Assembly (NCBI RefSeq): GCF_003046475.1
Contig: NZ_PZZZ01000001.1
Span: 186,001 to 250,000, forward strand
Length of the DNA stretch: 64,000 bases
Direction: 5' to 3'
From: Mycoplana dimorpha
GTDB taxonomy: Bacteria; Pseudomonadota; Alphaproteobacteria; Rhizobiales; Rhizobiaceae
Below are positions 28,855-37,476 of the stretch, piece after piece. Position 1 is the first letter of the stretch. Every line of letters begins with the position of its first letter. The notes beneath the pieces were generated by a model, which saw only the letters and a list, made by a program, of their open reading frames with translations, was not told the DNA's origin and did not search any database. The translations under genes and the position numbers were made by a program.

Positions 28855-29685
28855 TCACTCGCCGAGCAGCGTCCGCGTCAGCGGATGGGCCGGATCGGTC
28901 AGCCCGTCGATGATGTCGAAATGGTGCCGGTCCGGCTCCTCCACGGCTGCCGTCGTGGCGCCGAGGCCGGTCCAGATATTGGCGAGCAGCGCATTCTGGC
29001 GGCGGAACTCGGCGCGCTCCGCTCCGCCGACCCAGCAGGTGATGCGCGCGTCCGGCATCGGCCGCAAGAGGGCCGGGCTTTCCGCCTGCGCTTCCGCCTC
29101 GTCGATCGACAGCGTCGCGTTCATGGCCGTGCGCATCAGCGGCCGCAGGTCATGCACGCCGGAGATCGAGACGACGTGGCGAATGCGGGCGCAGACGGCC
29201 GGGGACAGCGGCGAGGTCTCACAGGCCATGCGGCTGACGAGGTGGCCGCCGGCCGAATGGCCGGTCAGCAGGATCGGGCCGTCGATCTCGGCCGCAGCCG
29301 TGGTGATCGCCGCGCCGATCTCGGCGGTGATGCCGGCGATCCGGTTCTCGGGGCAGAGCGTGTAGCTCGGGACCGCAACCGCATAACCGCGGCTGACCGG
29401 GCCGGCCGCGAACTGCGACCAGGTGCTCTTGTCGAAGGCCATCCAGTAGCCGCCATGGACGAAGACGACGAGCCCCTTCGGCCTGCCCTCGGGCAAGAAC
29501 AGGTCGAAGCGGTGCCGCCCGCCCTCGCCATAGGCAAGATCGAGCCGCGCTCGCCCCGTTGCCGACAGCGCAAGCCGGAACGCCTGCGCCGGCTCCAGCC
29601 AGGCCGCCGGCCAGCGATCGCCGCCGGCGATGTGCGCGCCGTTGGTATAGGCGTCGCTCCAGTCCTCGATCCGGTATCCAAACAT
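28855..29685 (-). CDS. Alpha/beta hydrolase, probable kynurenine formamidase
   Basis: A 276-residue alpha/beta hydrolase with the AFMID/esterase-type formamidase motif HGGYW (77-81) forming the oxyanion hole, nucleophile Ser144 in GHSAGGHL, and the catalytic His probably in EPDRHHFDIIDGL. It would convert N-formylkynurenine to kynurenine; the location next to kynA and kynU supports this, and the fold differs from the cyclase-type KynB. GGGGGA precedes the ATG. It is divergent from kynA. Confidence 0.82.
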   Translation of the reverse strand: MFGYRIEDWSDAYTNGAHIAGGDRWPAAWLEPAQAFRLALSATGRARLDLAYGEGGRHRFDLFLPEGRPKGLVVFVHGGYWMAFDKSTWSQFAAGPVSRGYAVAVPSYTLCPENRIAGITAEIGAAITTAAAEIDGPILLTGHSAGGHLVSRMACETSPLSPAVCARIRHVVSISGVHDLRPLMRTAMNATLSIDEAEAQAESPALLRPMPDARITCWVGGAERAEFRRQNALLANIWTGLGATTAAVEEPDRHHFDIIDGLTDPAHPLTRTLLGE

Positions 29686-29817
29686 GATTTCCCCCCAACT
29701 CCCTCACCTTTCTATACGGCGGCGATCGGGATCAGGGTAGCTGGACGACCGAAATTTTCCCGGGCAGGGTTCAGGTCGGCACAAATTTGTGATCAATGCG
29801 GAGACGAGCAGGGCGCG

Positions 29818-29940
29818 TTCTGACCTGCCCCATCCTGCCGATACCTTCCCCACGGGAGAAGGATGGAGGCGGCAAACGTCCTCCACCTCCTGCTCGCAGG
29901 GAGTGGGGCAGGGTGGGGGGAGCTTCCGCACGCGCCGTCA
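29818..29940. repeat. GC-rich intergenic palindrome-containing repeat
   Basis: Spacer between the formamidase-like gene and kynA, composed of CCCCATCCTGCC, CTTCCCCACGGGAGAAGG and GTGGGGCAGGGTGGGGGG type blocks. The same kind of purine/pyrimidine-biased GGGAGAAGG/CCTTCTCC pattern recurs at 51860-52105 and is widespread between rhizobial genes. Confidence 0.5.
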
Positions 29941-29952
29941 GGAGGAGCAACT

Positions 29953-30789
29953 ATGACCGAGCCATACGATCCCGCCGGCGAAGGCGCGCAGATGTCGTTC
30001 AAGGGCCGCATGTCCTACAGCGACTATCTCGAGCTCGAAAAGGTGCTGAACGCGCAATCGCCGCTGTCCTCCGCCCATGACGAGATGCTGTTCATCATCC
30101 AGCACCAGACCTCGGAGCTGTGGATGAAGCTGGCGCTGCATGAGATGCGCGCGGCGATCGGTGCGATCCGCGCCGACCGGCTGGACCTTTCCTTCAAGAT
30201 GCTTGCGCGCGTCGCCCGCATCTTCGAGCAGTTGAACAGCGCCTGGGACGTGCTGCGGACGATGACGCCGAGCGAATACACCCAGTTCCGCGACGCGCTC
30301 GGCCAGTCCTCGGGCTTCCAGTCCTGGCAGTACCGGGCCATCGAGTTCCTGGCCGGCAACCGCAACCTCGCCATGCTCGGCCCGCACCAGCACCGCCCCG
30401 ACCTGATGGAGAAGCTCGAGGGGATCCTGGCCGAGCCGTCGCTCTACGACGAGGCCATCCTGCTGCTCGGCCGCAGCGGCTTCGACATCGGCGCGGACGC
30501 AGCGCGCACCGACTGGCGCGGGACGCGCGCCGAGAACGAGGCGGTGCTGGCCGCCTGGCAGGCGGTCTATCGCGATCCGCAGCGCCACTGGATGCTCTAC
30601 GACCTGGCCGAGAAGCTCGTCGATTTCGAGGACTATTTCCGCCGCTGGCGCTTCAACCACGTCACCACGGTAGAGCGAGTCATCGGCATGAAGCGCGGCA
30701 CCGGCGGCACGGGCGGCGCCTCCTATTTGAAGAAGATGCTGGAGGTCGTGCTGTTTCCGGAGCTGTGGAAGGTGCGCACCGTGCTTTGA
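29953..30789 (+). CDS. kynA: Tryptophan 2,3-dioxygenase
   Basis: A 278-residue heme dioxygenase that opens the indole ring of L-tryptophan to N-formylkynurenine, first step of the kynurenine pathway. Visible: His51 in [14 protein letters not shown], the substrate-binding [12 protein letters not shown] with Arg128, and the axial heme ligand His236 in [26 protein letters not shown] closes the active site. AGGAGG precedes ATG 29953. It is divergent from the formamidase-like gene. Confidence 0.97.
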   Translation: MTEPYDPAGEGAQMSFKGRMSYSDYLELEKVLNAQSPLSSAHDEMLFIIQHQTSELWMKLALHEMRAAIGAIRADRLDLSFKMLARVARIFEQLNSAWDVLRTMTPSEYTQFRDALGQSSGFQSWQYRAIEFLAGNRNLAMLGPHQHRPDLMEKLEGILAEPSLYDEAILLLGRSGFDIGADAARTDWRGTRAENEAVLAAWQAVYRDPQRHWMLYDLAEKLVDFEDYFRRWRFNHVTTVERVIGMKRGTGGTGGASYLKKMLEVVLFPELWKVRTVL

Positions 30790-30874
30790 GTGCGGCGTGA
30801 AGTACCGGACTCAAAGCTTCAGGCTTCCCGGCTAGGCCGTTGAATCGAATCCATTGTCTGCATCGGTCCTGCGC

Positions 30875-31624
30875 TCAGGCCAGGTGTTCGATCGCTTCGT
30901 CTGCCGCCTCTTCGGAATGGGCATAGACGTCCATCGTGTAGCCGATGTGCTCTTCCATCAGGGTGCGGGCGCGCTCCACGTTCCGGTCGAGGGCCGCCTC
31001 CATCAGGGCGGTGTGGTGGGAAAGCCCCATCGCCTCGCGCAGCGCCGCCATGGCCGCCTCGTGGCCGTCCGTCCGGCCGGCGGCGGCGCGCAGCGTCGGC
31101 ATGAGCCCGAGGAAGCGGTGATGCCGGCGCAACTGGTCGGAGATCGTGCCGCGAAAGCGCAGCAGCCAGTTCGAGGTCGCAGCCGAAACGAGTGCCGCGT
31201 GGAAGGCCTCGTGCTTCTCGTCCCATTCGTCGACCGCCGCTTCGGACGGGTCGTCCGCAGCGGTCTTGCAGCGGGAAAGGCGGTAGTGGGCGGTCACCAC
31301 CGCCTCTTCCCAGTCGCTGCCACCGCGCTCAATCGATTCCAGCAGCAGCGGCACCTCGACGACCCGGCGGGCGCGAACCAGATCCTCCAGTTCGCGCCGG
31401 GAGACCGGTGCCACCGCGAAGCCGCGATTGCTGACGGCCGTCACCAGCCGCTCCGCCTCGAGCCGCGACAGCGCCTCCCGCAACGGCGTCCAGCCGAGAC
31501 CGTAGGTTTCCCTCAACGCGCCGAGCCGGAGCGAAGCGCCCGGCGGCAGCCGGGTGGAGAGGATGTCGCGCCGCAACAGCCGGTAGGCTTCCTCCGTCTT
31601 TGTGCCGCTGGCCTCGTTCCGCAT
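30875..31624 (-). CDS. GntR-family (FCD-type) transcriptional regulator
   Basis: 249 residues. The N-terminal winged helix includes LRETYGLGWTPLREALSRLEAERLV (recognition helix TPLREAL), and the C-terminal all-helical FCD ligand-binding domain holds DEKHEAFHAALVSAATS and HHTALMEAALDRNVERARTLMEEHI with His residues suited to metal-dependent ligand binding. It is divergent from the transport-kynU genes, with AT-rich repeats between, so it probably controls them in response to tryptophan, kynurenine or anthranilate. Confidence 0.9.
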   Translation of the reverse strand: MRNEASGTKTEEAYRLLRRDILSTRLPPGASLRLGALRETYGLGWTPLREALSRLEAERLVTAVSNRGFAVAPVSRRELEDLVRARRVVEVPLLLESIERGGSDWEEAVVTAHYRLSRCKTAADDPSEAAVDEWDEKHEAFHAALVSAATSNWLLRFRGTISDQLRRHHRFLGLMPTLRAAAGRTDGHEAAMAALREAMGLSHHTALMEAALDRNVERARTLMEEHIGYTMDVYAHSEEAADEAIEHLA

Positions 31625-31653
31625 GGTCTCTCCGCATTCGCCGACTAGGTCGC

Positions 31654-31720
31654 ATTATATATATTTAATCGCCTGCGGCGGAATATATATCATCAGCAGG
31701 CGTGATGAAGATTATATATC
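31654..31720. promoter_or_regulatory. Three AT-rich repeated elements between the GntR gene and the ABC operon
   Basis: ATTATATATATTTAATC (31654-31670), GAATATATATC (31681-31691) and GATTATATATC (31710-31720) stand out in GC-rich DNA. The last two share GAWTATATATC in the same orientation about 29 bases apart; GCCTGC/GCAGGC inverted halves flank the middle copy. Probably the GntR operator and/or promoter; this is inferred. Confidence 0.5.
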
Positions 31721-31802
31721 CGCATTTGACTCGGTCGGGTCCACCGCTATGATCGTCGCAGACCGCGGGATCGCCGCGGCATTTATCTTTTGGGAGGAAG
31801 AT

Positions 31803-32786
31803 ATGTCGAAGTCGAAATTCGCCTGGCTGTCGGGGATGGTCGTCGCCGGCGCTTTGCTGGTCGCGGGAACCGCCGCGGCAGATCCGGTCCGCGTCGGCAT
31901 CGCCAATTTCGGCGAGCATCCGCAGCTGAACGCATCGATCGCCAGCTTCAAGAAGGCGATGGCCGACAACGGCCTGGTCGAGGGAACCGACGTCGTCTAC
32001 ACCGAGAGCCACACCAATTTCGATGCGTCGCTCGTCCCGCAGATGATCCAGAAGCTGCAGGCCGAGCAGCCGAAGCTGATCTACACGATCACCACGCCGG
32101 TCTCGCAGATCGCCAAAAAGGCGCTTGCCGGCTCCGGCATTCCGGTCGTCTTCGCCGCCGTCACCGACCCGGTCGCCGCCAAGCTGGTGCCGTCCTGGGA
32201 GGCAGGCGACGAGGGCATGACCGGTGCCACCGACCTGCAGGACGTCGCCGCGGTGATGGAGTTCGCCAAGAAGCTGGTGCCGACCGCCAAGCGCATCGGC
32301 GTTCCCTACAATCCGGGTGAAGCCAATGACGTCGCCATTCTGGAGAAGATGAAGGAAGCCGGCCCGGCGGTCGGTCTCGAAGTCGTCGAGGTCGGCGTCG
32401 ACAACGTCAACGACATCCAGCAGCGCATCGCCTCGCTCGCCGGCAAGGCGGACGTGATCTACACCCCGGCGTCGAACCTGCTGCAGCCGGCGATCGCCGC
32501 CGTTGCCGCGGCCGCCCGCCAGGCCGGCATCCCGATCGTCAACTCCGACGACGGCGCCGTGCGCACCGGCGTCGTACCGGCGAGCTTCGCCGTCAATTAC
32601 GACCAGGTCGGGCTTGCCGCCGGCAAGATCGCCGCCGAGATCCTGAAGGGCAAGGACCCGAAGACGATTCCCGCCTGGCGCCCGGCCTATGCCGACCACG
32701 CCCCGCTGGTCAACAAGGACGTACTGAAGGCCTTCGGCGCCGAGGTCCCGGCCGAGCTCGACGGGTGCGAGTGCTTCACGAACTGA
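31803..32786 (+). CDS. ABC transporter substrate-binding protein (TrpX-like)
   Basis: A 327-residue periplasmic binding protein of the ABC_sub_bind family (PF04392), with signal peptide cut after GTAAA near residue 26. Seen: ASLVPQMIQKLQAEQPKLIYTITTPVSQIAKKALAG and GIPIVNSDDGAVRTGVVPASFAVNYDQVGLAAG. Its relatives in Firmicutes (TrpX) are associated with tryptophan uptake; here, the neighbours kynA and kynU suggest tryptophan or kynurenine. GGGAGGAAG precedes the ATG. First gene of a likely four-gene operon. Confidence 0.9.
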   Translation: MSKSKFAWLSGMVVAGALLVAGTAAADPVRVGIANFGEHPQLNASIASFKKAMADNGLVEGTDVVYTESHTNFDASLVPQMIQKLQAEQPKLIYTITTPVSQIAKKALAGSGIPVVFAAVTDPVAAKLVPSWEAGDEGMTGATDLQDVAAVMEFAKKLVPTAKRIGVPYNPGEANDVAILEKMKEAGPAVGLEVVEVGVDNVNDIQQRIASLAGKADVIYTPASNLLQPAIAAVAAAARQAGIPIVNSDDGAVRTGVVPASFAVNYDQVGLAAGKIAAEILKGKDPKTIPAWRPAYADHAPLVNKDVLKAFGAEVPAELDGCECFTN

Positions 32787-32850
32787 CCCGCGGATTGCGA
32801 ACACGATCGGCGGCGCCCCTCGGGCGCCGTCGTCACACAGGGGGGAACGG

Positions 32851-33630
32851 ATGCTGGAAATCCGCGCGGCGAAAAAGACCTTCTACAGGGGGCAGCCGGA
32901 CGAAAAGGTCGCGCTCGACAGCCTCGACCTCAAGCTTTCCGCCGGCGAGTTCGGCGTCGTCATCGGCTCCAACGGGGCCGGCAAGAGCAGCATGCTGAAC
33001 GCCGTGTCGGGTGCGCTGGTGCTCGATTCCGGCAAGATCCTCATCAACGGCGACGACGTCACCGAGATGCCGGTCCACAAGCGCGCCGCGCGCGTAGCCC
33101 GGGTCTTCCAGGACCCGATGAAGGGCACCGCCGCCAGCATGACGGTGGCCGAGAACATGCTGCTGGCCGATCTCCGCTCCTCCAGTCGCAGGCTCCGCAA
33201 GGGGCTGAACGCCGCCCGACTCGCGGCTTACAAGGAGCGCCTGTCGGTGCTCGGCCTCGGCCTCGAGAACCGCCTCGACACCCGCGTCGACCTGCTCTCC
33301 GGCGGCCAGCGCCAGTCGCTGTCGCTGATCATGGCCGTCGGCGGCGAGCCGGACGTGCTGCTGCTCGACGAGCACACCGCCGCCCTCGATCCGCGCACCG
33401 CCGACATCGTCATGCAGGCGACCGTGCGCGCCGTCGATGCACTGCAGCTGACGACGCTGATGGTGACCCACAACATGCAGCACGCCGTCGACTTCGGCGA
33501 CAGCGTCATCATGCTCGACGCCGGCACGGTGCGCCTCGAGATCACCGGCGAGGCGAAGAAGAAGGCCACGGTCGCCGACCTGGTCAGCCACTTTACCGTT
33601 AAGACCGACCGCATGATTCTGGCGAGCTGA
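32851..33630 (+). CDS. ABC transporter ATP-binding protein (TrpZ-like)
   Basis: 259 residues. Walker A GSNGAGKSS (39-47), Q-loop VFQDPMKG, signature LSGGQRQSLSL (about 149), Walker B VLLLDEHTAALD (about 168-178), with an H-loop in VTHNMQHAVDFGD. It powers the transporter with the adjacent permease; the stop is five bases before the permease ATG, indicating co-expression. Confidence 0.93.
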   Translation: MLEIRAAKKTFYRGQPDEKVALDSLDLKLSAGEFGVVIGSNGAGKSSMLNAVSGALVLDSGKILINGDDVTEMPVHKRAARVARVFQDPMKGTAASMTVAENMLLADLRSSSRRLRKGLNAARLAAYKERLSVLGLGLENRLDTRVDLLSGGQRQSLSLIMAVGGEPDVLLLDEHTAALDPRTADIVMQATVRAVDALQLTTLMVTHNMQHAVDFGDSVIMLDAGTVRLEITGEAKKKATVADLVSHFTVKTDRMILAS

Positions 33631-33635
33631 CCACC

Positions 33636-34559
33636 ATGGATTTCCTTCAGACCACGATTGTAAGCTTCATCGGGCTCATTCCGGTGACGCTCGCCCAGAG
33701 CCTCATCCTCGCCTTCGTGGTGCTCGGCATCATGATCCCGTTCCGCATGCTGAACTTCCCGGACCTGACCAGCGAAGGCGCGTTCCCGCTCGGCGGCTGC
33801 GTCTGCGGCGTGATGCTGGCGGCGGGCGTGGCGCCGTTTCCGGCGGTGCTGGCGGCGATGGGCGTCGGCTTCCTGGCGGGCTGCTGCACCGCCTTCATCC
33901 ACCTGCGCTTCCGCATCCACACGCTCTTGGCCGGCATTCTGATGATGACGATGCTCTACAGCATCAACCTGCGCATCATGGGCAAGTCCAACCTCTCGGT
34001 ATTCGGCTCGCCGACGCTGTTCGACAACGTGCCGTTCGCGCAGGCTGGCTTTCCGGCGGCAAAGATCGTCGTCGCCGGCCTGTTCGGCTTCGTCGTCTTC
34101 CTGCTGCTCGACCGCTTCTTCAAGACCGAGAAGGGCACGGCGGTGCGCGCCGTCGGCGCCAATCCGGACATGGCCGAGGCGCAGGGCATCAATGTCTGGG
34201 CGGCGACGATCGGCGGCGTCGGCCTCGCCAGCGCGTTTTCGGCGACCGGCGGCGCGCTGATGGTGCAGTCGCAGGGCTTTGCCGACGTCAACATGGGCAT
34301 CGGCATCCTCATCAACGGGCTGGCGGCCTTGATGATCGGCGAGGCGATCATCGGCAAGAAGACGGTGCTGCGCCAACTCGCCGCCCCTTTCGTCGGCGCG
34401 GTGGTCTACTACCAGCTCGTCTCGCTCTGCCTTGCCGCCGGCATGCCGCCGCCGGATCTCAAGCTCGCCACCGGCCTCTTCGTGCTCGCCATGCTGGCCC
34501 TGCCCAGCCTGAAGCGCACGCGCGGATCGGCGCCGGCCCGCGAGACCATTCGCGAATAG
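33636..34559 (+). CDS. ABC transporter permease (TrpY-like)
   Basis: A 307-residue polytopic permease, 8-9 hydrophobic segments, of the BPD_transp_2 type used with PF04392 binding proteins. It starts MDFLQTTIVSFIGLIPVTLAQ and includes the loop VRAVGANPDMAEAQGINV and the motif GGALMVQSQGFADVNMGIGILINGLAALMIGEAI. Works with the two genes upstream. 112 bases separate it from kynU. Confidence 0.93.
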   Translation: MDFLQTTIVSFIGLIPVTLAQSLILAFVVLGIMIPFRMLNFPDLTSEGAFPLGGCVCGVMLAAGVAPFPAVLAAMGVGFLAGCCTAFIHLRFRIHTLLAGILMMTMLYSINLRIMGKSNLSVFGSPTLFDNVPFAQAGFPAAKIVVAGLFGFVVFLLLDRFFKTEKGTAVRAVGANPDMAEAQGINVWAATIGGVGLASAFSATGGALMVQSQGFADVNMGIGILINGLAALMIGEAIIGKKTVLRQLAAPFVGAVVYYQLVSLCLAAGMPPPDLKLATGLFVLAMLALPSLKRTRGSAPARETIRE

Positions 34560-34572
34560 AAAAAAGCGCGCT

Positions 34573-34641
34573 CCCGACGATGATCGGTCGGGCGTGCGCC
34601 TCGAATAGGGGCCGCATCGTGCCCGCCCATGGGTCGGGCAC
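34573..34641 (+). promoter_or_regulatory. Two hairpins in the spacer before kynU
   Basis: CCCGAC (34573-34578)/GTCGGG (34587-34592), and GTGCCCG (34619-34625)/CGGGCAC (34635-34641) with a nine-base loop. They lie between the permease stop and kynU start. They could process or attenuate the transcript, or set kynU level; no T-run follows either, so strict termination is unlikely. Confidence 0.4.
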
Positions 34642-34671
34642 AGCGGCCAGACGAGAAAGGATCGCTCGATC

Positions 34672-35919
34672 ATGACCGCACCTCTTGATGCCGCCGCCTT
34701 CGACGCCATGGACGCCGCCGACCCCTTGCGCGACTACCGCAAGCAATTCGCGCTTGCCGACGGGCTGATCTATCTCGACGGCAATTCCCTGGGTGCCGCC
34801 TCGGCCGCCGCCTTCGCCGAGCTGGAGACCGCAGCGAAGGAGGAGTGGGGCAGGGACCTGATCAAGAGCTGGAACACCGCCGGCTGGTTCCAGCTGCCGC
34901 TTACGCTCGGCGATCGCATCGGCCGGCTGGTCGGGGCCTCGGCCGGGCAGACGGTCGTCTGCGACACCACCTCGCTCAACATCTACAAGGCGCTGCACGC
35001 CGCGGTGGCGCTGCGGCCTGGCCGCAAGGTCATCGTATCCGAGGGCGGCAGCTTCCCGACCGACCTCTATGTCGCCGAGGGCGTCGCCTCGACCCTGCCC
35101 GGCACGCGGATCCGGCTGGAGGGCATCGACGCGCCGAACATCGCTGACCTGTTCGATGACGACGTCGCCGTCGTCCTCGTCAACCACGTCAACTACAAGA
35201 GCGGCGAATTGCGCGACATGGCGGCGCTGACCAAGCGGGCGCATGAGGTCGGCGCGCTCGTCGTCTGGGACCTCTGCCACTCGGCCGGCGCGCTGCCGGT
35301 CGATCTCGACGGCGCGAATGTCGATTTCGCCGTCGGCTGCACCTACAAGTACCTGAACGGCGGCCCCGGCTCGCCGGCGTTCATCTACGCCGCCCGCCGC
35401 CATCACGAAAACATCGTCCAGCCGCTCAGCGGCTGGTGGGGTCACGCCCGTCCCTTCGCCTTCGAGCAGAGCTTTGCGGCGGGCGAGGGCATGGTGCGCT
35501 TTCTTTGCGGCACCCAGCCGGTGCTGTCGCTGCGGGCGCTGAAGGGGGCGCTCGACCTGTGGGACACGGTCGACATGGCGGCGCTGCGCGAAAAGAGCAT
35601 TGCCTTGACCGATCTCTTCATTCGTCTCGTCGAGGAGAGATGCGGGCAGTACGGCGTCGTGCTTGAAAGCCCGCGCGAGGGTGCGCGGCGCGGCAGCCAA
35701 GTCTCGTTCGCCCATGAGGGCAGCTATCAGGTGATGCAGGCGCTGATCGAGCGCGGCGTGATCGGCGATTTCCGGGCCCCCGCGACGATGCGCTTCGGCT
35801 TCACGCCTCTCTATGTCGGCTACCGCGACGTCTTCGAGGCGGTGAACGTGCTGGAGGAGATCCTGCGCACCAGCGTCTGGCGCGACGTGCGCTACGCCGT
35901 GCGCGGCGCGGTCACCTGA
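34672..35919 (+). CDS. kynU: Kynureninase
   Basis: A 415-residue PLP enzyme that cleaves L-kynurenine to anthranilate and L-alanine. The PLP-binding lysine is Lys226 in the family motif CTYKYLNGGPGSPAF; other conserved parts are IYLDGNSLG at the start, WDLCHSAGALPVDLDGA and the GWWGH loop. The C-terminus with ISMR-like regions appears complete, the length is normal. Follows the ABC genes and likely shares their regulation by the GntR protein. Confidence 0.96.
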   Translation: MTAPLDAAAFDAMDAADPLRDYRKQFALADGLIYLDGNSLGAASAAAFAELETAAKEEWGRDLIKSWNTAGWFQLPLTLGDRIGRLVGASAGQTVVCDTTSLNIYKALHAAVALRPGRKVIVSEGGSFPTDLYVAEGVASTLPGTRIRLEGIDAPNIADLFDDDVAVVLVNHVNYKSGELRDMAALTKRAHEVGALVVWDLCHSAGALPVDLDGANVDFAVGCTYKYLNGGPGSPAFIYAARRHHENIVQPLSGWWGHARPFAFEQSFAAGEGMVRFLCGTQPVLSLRALKGALDLWDTVDMAALREKSIALTDLFIRLVEERCGQYGVVLESPREGARRGSQVSFAHEGSYQVMQALIERGVIGDFRAPATMRFGFTPLYVGYRDVFEAVNVLEEILRTSVWRDVRYAVRGAVT

Positions 35920-36026
35920 CGGGCGCCGTCACGGCCGGTCTCACAGGCCGGCACGGCATGAGCGCTGTGATTTCGCCATTATATTAGTATTCCTTCATTG
36001 AAGCGTGTCGGTGGAGGATACGACGG

Positions 36027-36332
36027 ATGCGGATTGCATGCTCGATGCTGCTGCTTCTGGTGGCAGCGGCCACGCTGGCCGGACCTGCTTCGGCACACAG
36101 CTTCTACGACCTCGAATGCTGCGCCGGTCGCGACTGCAAGCCGGTTCCGGACGACGAGATCAAGCCGACCAAGGACGGCTGGCTGGTGACGACGACCGGC
36201 GAGATCATCAAGTACAACAGCTGGCCGGTGAAGCATTCGCCGGACGGCCGCTTCCACCGCTGCGCCGGGCTCGGCGATTTCGGCCCGACGGGGCGCACTC
36301 AATGTCTCTACGTGCCGGATTTCGGCGAGTAG
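36027..36332 (+). CDS. Small secreted cysteine-containing protein
   Basis: 101 residues with a typical signal peptide cut after PASA (residue 23). The mature part, HSFYDLECCAGRDCKPVPDDEIK...DGWLVTTTGEIIKYN, ends with HRCAG and TQCLYVPD; five cysteines and a leading His suggest a metal- or disulfide-stabilised periplasmic protein. Function unknown. GGAGG-like sequence precedes the ATG. Confidence 0.8.
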   Translation: MRIACSMLLLLVAAATLAGPASAHSFYDLECCAGRDCKPVPDDEIKPTKDGWLVTTTGEIIKYNSWPVKHSPDGRFHRCAGLGDFGPTGRTQCLYVPDFGE

Positions 36333-36476
36333 GGACGCTGGCCGGTCGTGACGGTCGTGATCGCTGCTTGCATCGCCATGGAGAACGAGCCGGCCTCGTT
36401 GGAACCGCGACCGACGGCGTGCTGTTGATCTGTGGGCTTTTGGGAGGAGAACGGCCTTCGGGAAAAGCGCTTTAGC

Positions 36477-36553
36477 TGGTCGGAGTGGCAAGATTCGAAC
36501 TTGCGACCCCCTCGTCCCGAACGAGGTGCGCTACCAGGCTGCGCTACACTCCG
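36477..36553 (-). tRNA. tRNA-Pro (anticodon CGG)
   Basis: Minus-strand cloverleaf starting CGGAGTG at 36553; acceptor pairs with CACTCCG; D-arm AGCGCAGCCTGGTAGCGC; anticodon loop TTCGGGA with CGG; T-arm GCAAGTTCGAATCTTGC; discriminator A followed by an encoded CCA ending at 36477. Confidence 0.97.
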
Positions 36554-36703
36554 TGACCAGCGGCGTCCGTATAGAACAGGCCTTCCGTTTCGACAAGCGC
36601 AAAACTCAAAAAAAATCACAGCATGCCGACAGTCCACAACCGCAGGCGCGGGATGGCGCCTGGCGGGGTGGAACCGGCCTCGTCATTGTGCGTTTCCTCC
36701 GCC

Positions 36704-37261
36704 ATGCAGCAGATCGTCAACGACATGACCCAGCAGACCGAGCTTGCCTTCGAGGTGATTGCCGCAAGGCTGCTGGGGGCGATCATGCTGGGGGCGATGA
36801 TCGGCTTCGAGCGCGAGTACCGCAATCGCCCCGCCGGTCTGCGGACCCATATCCTCGTCAGCCTGGCGGCCGCGGTCTTTGCGATCATCTCGGTCGAGAT
36901 CGTGCACATGCACCATTTCGGCGACGCCCAGGTGCGGATCGATCCGCTCCGCGTCGTCGAAGCGGTAACCTCCGGGGTCGCCTTCCTCGCGGCCGGCATG
37001 ATCATCTTCTCGAAGGGCAGGGTGCGGAACCTGACGACGGGGGCGGGCATGTGGCTCGCCGGCGGCGTCGGCCTCTCGGTCGGACTGGGGTACTGGCGGA
37101 TTGCGATGCTCGCAGCGTTTGCCTGCCTGATCGTGCTGAACCTGCTTGGACGGCTGGAAACGGCTGGCGCCGGGAACAGCCGCAGCCGGTCTGAGCCGAA
37201 CCGGGACCAGCCGCCTGCGGACACCGATTCTGCCGCGCCGGATGTCCGCGACCGGGTTTAG
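36704..37261 (+). CDS. MgtC/SapB family membrane protein
   Basis: About 185 residues. N-terminal spans with LLGAIMLGAMIGFEREYRNRPAGLRTHILVSL, then EAVTSGVAFLAAGMII and the TTGAGMWLAGGVGLSVGLG motif are the MgtC/SapB signature. MgtC proteins inhibit the F1F0 ATPase and matter in low Mg2+ or in hosts; whether this short form does is unknown. The frame is open to ATG 36623, but homologs start near MQQIVND, so I use 36704; none of the starts has a good Shine-Dalgarno. Confidence 0.82.
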   Translation: MQQIVNDMTQQTELAFEVIAARLLGAIMLGAMIGFEREYRNRPAGLRTHILVSLAAAVFAIISVEIVHMHHFGDAQVRIDPLRVVEAVTSGVAFLAAGMIIFSKGRVRNLTTGAGMWLAGGVGLSVGLGYWRIAMLAAFACLIVLNLLGRLETAGAGNSRSRSEPNRDQPPADTDSAAPDVRDRV

Positions 37262-37476
37262 CCGCGCCGGAATGAACCCCATGGTAGAAGTTTGCATTAG
37301 ATGTCGCTAAATTGTCCAATTGCCGCCACGTTGTGCCGGTGATTAGCGACTAAGACGCGCCTCATATCGTCGTCATCCCAGTGACGAACCCTGCATCGTC
37401 CGTTCCGCGGTTCCCGCGATAGCTGACGAGGCAGGCTTTTGTGCATTCATACCGTTATTCGGAAAGAGGGCAAAAA

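Noticed and set aside
34560-34671. Trp-codon leader peptide or T-box before kynU
   Set aside because: I find no short ORF with repeated Trp codons and no T-box motif in the spacer; only two plain hairpins are visible.
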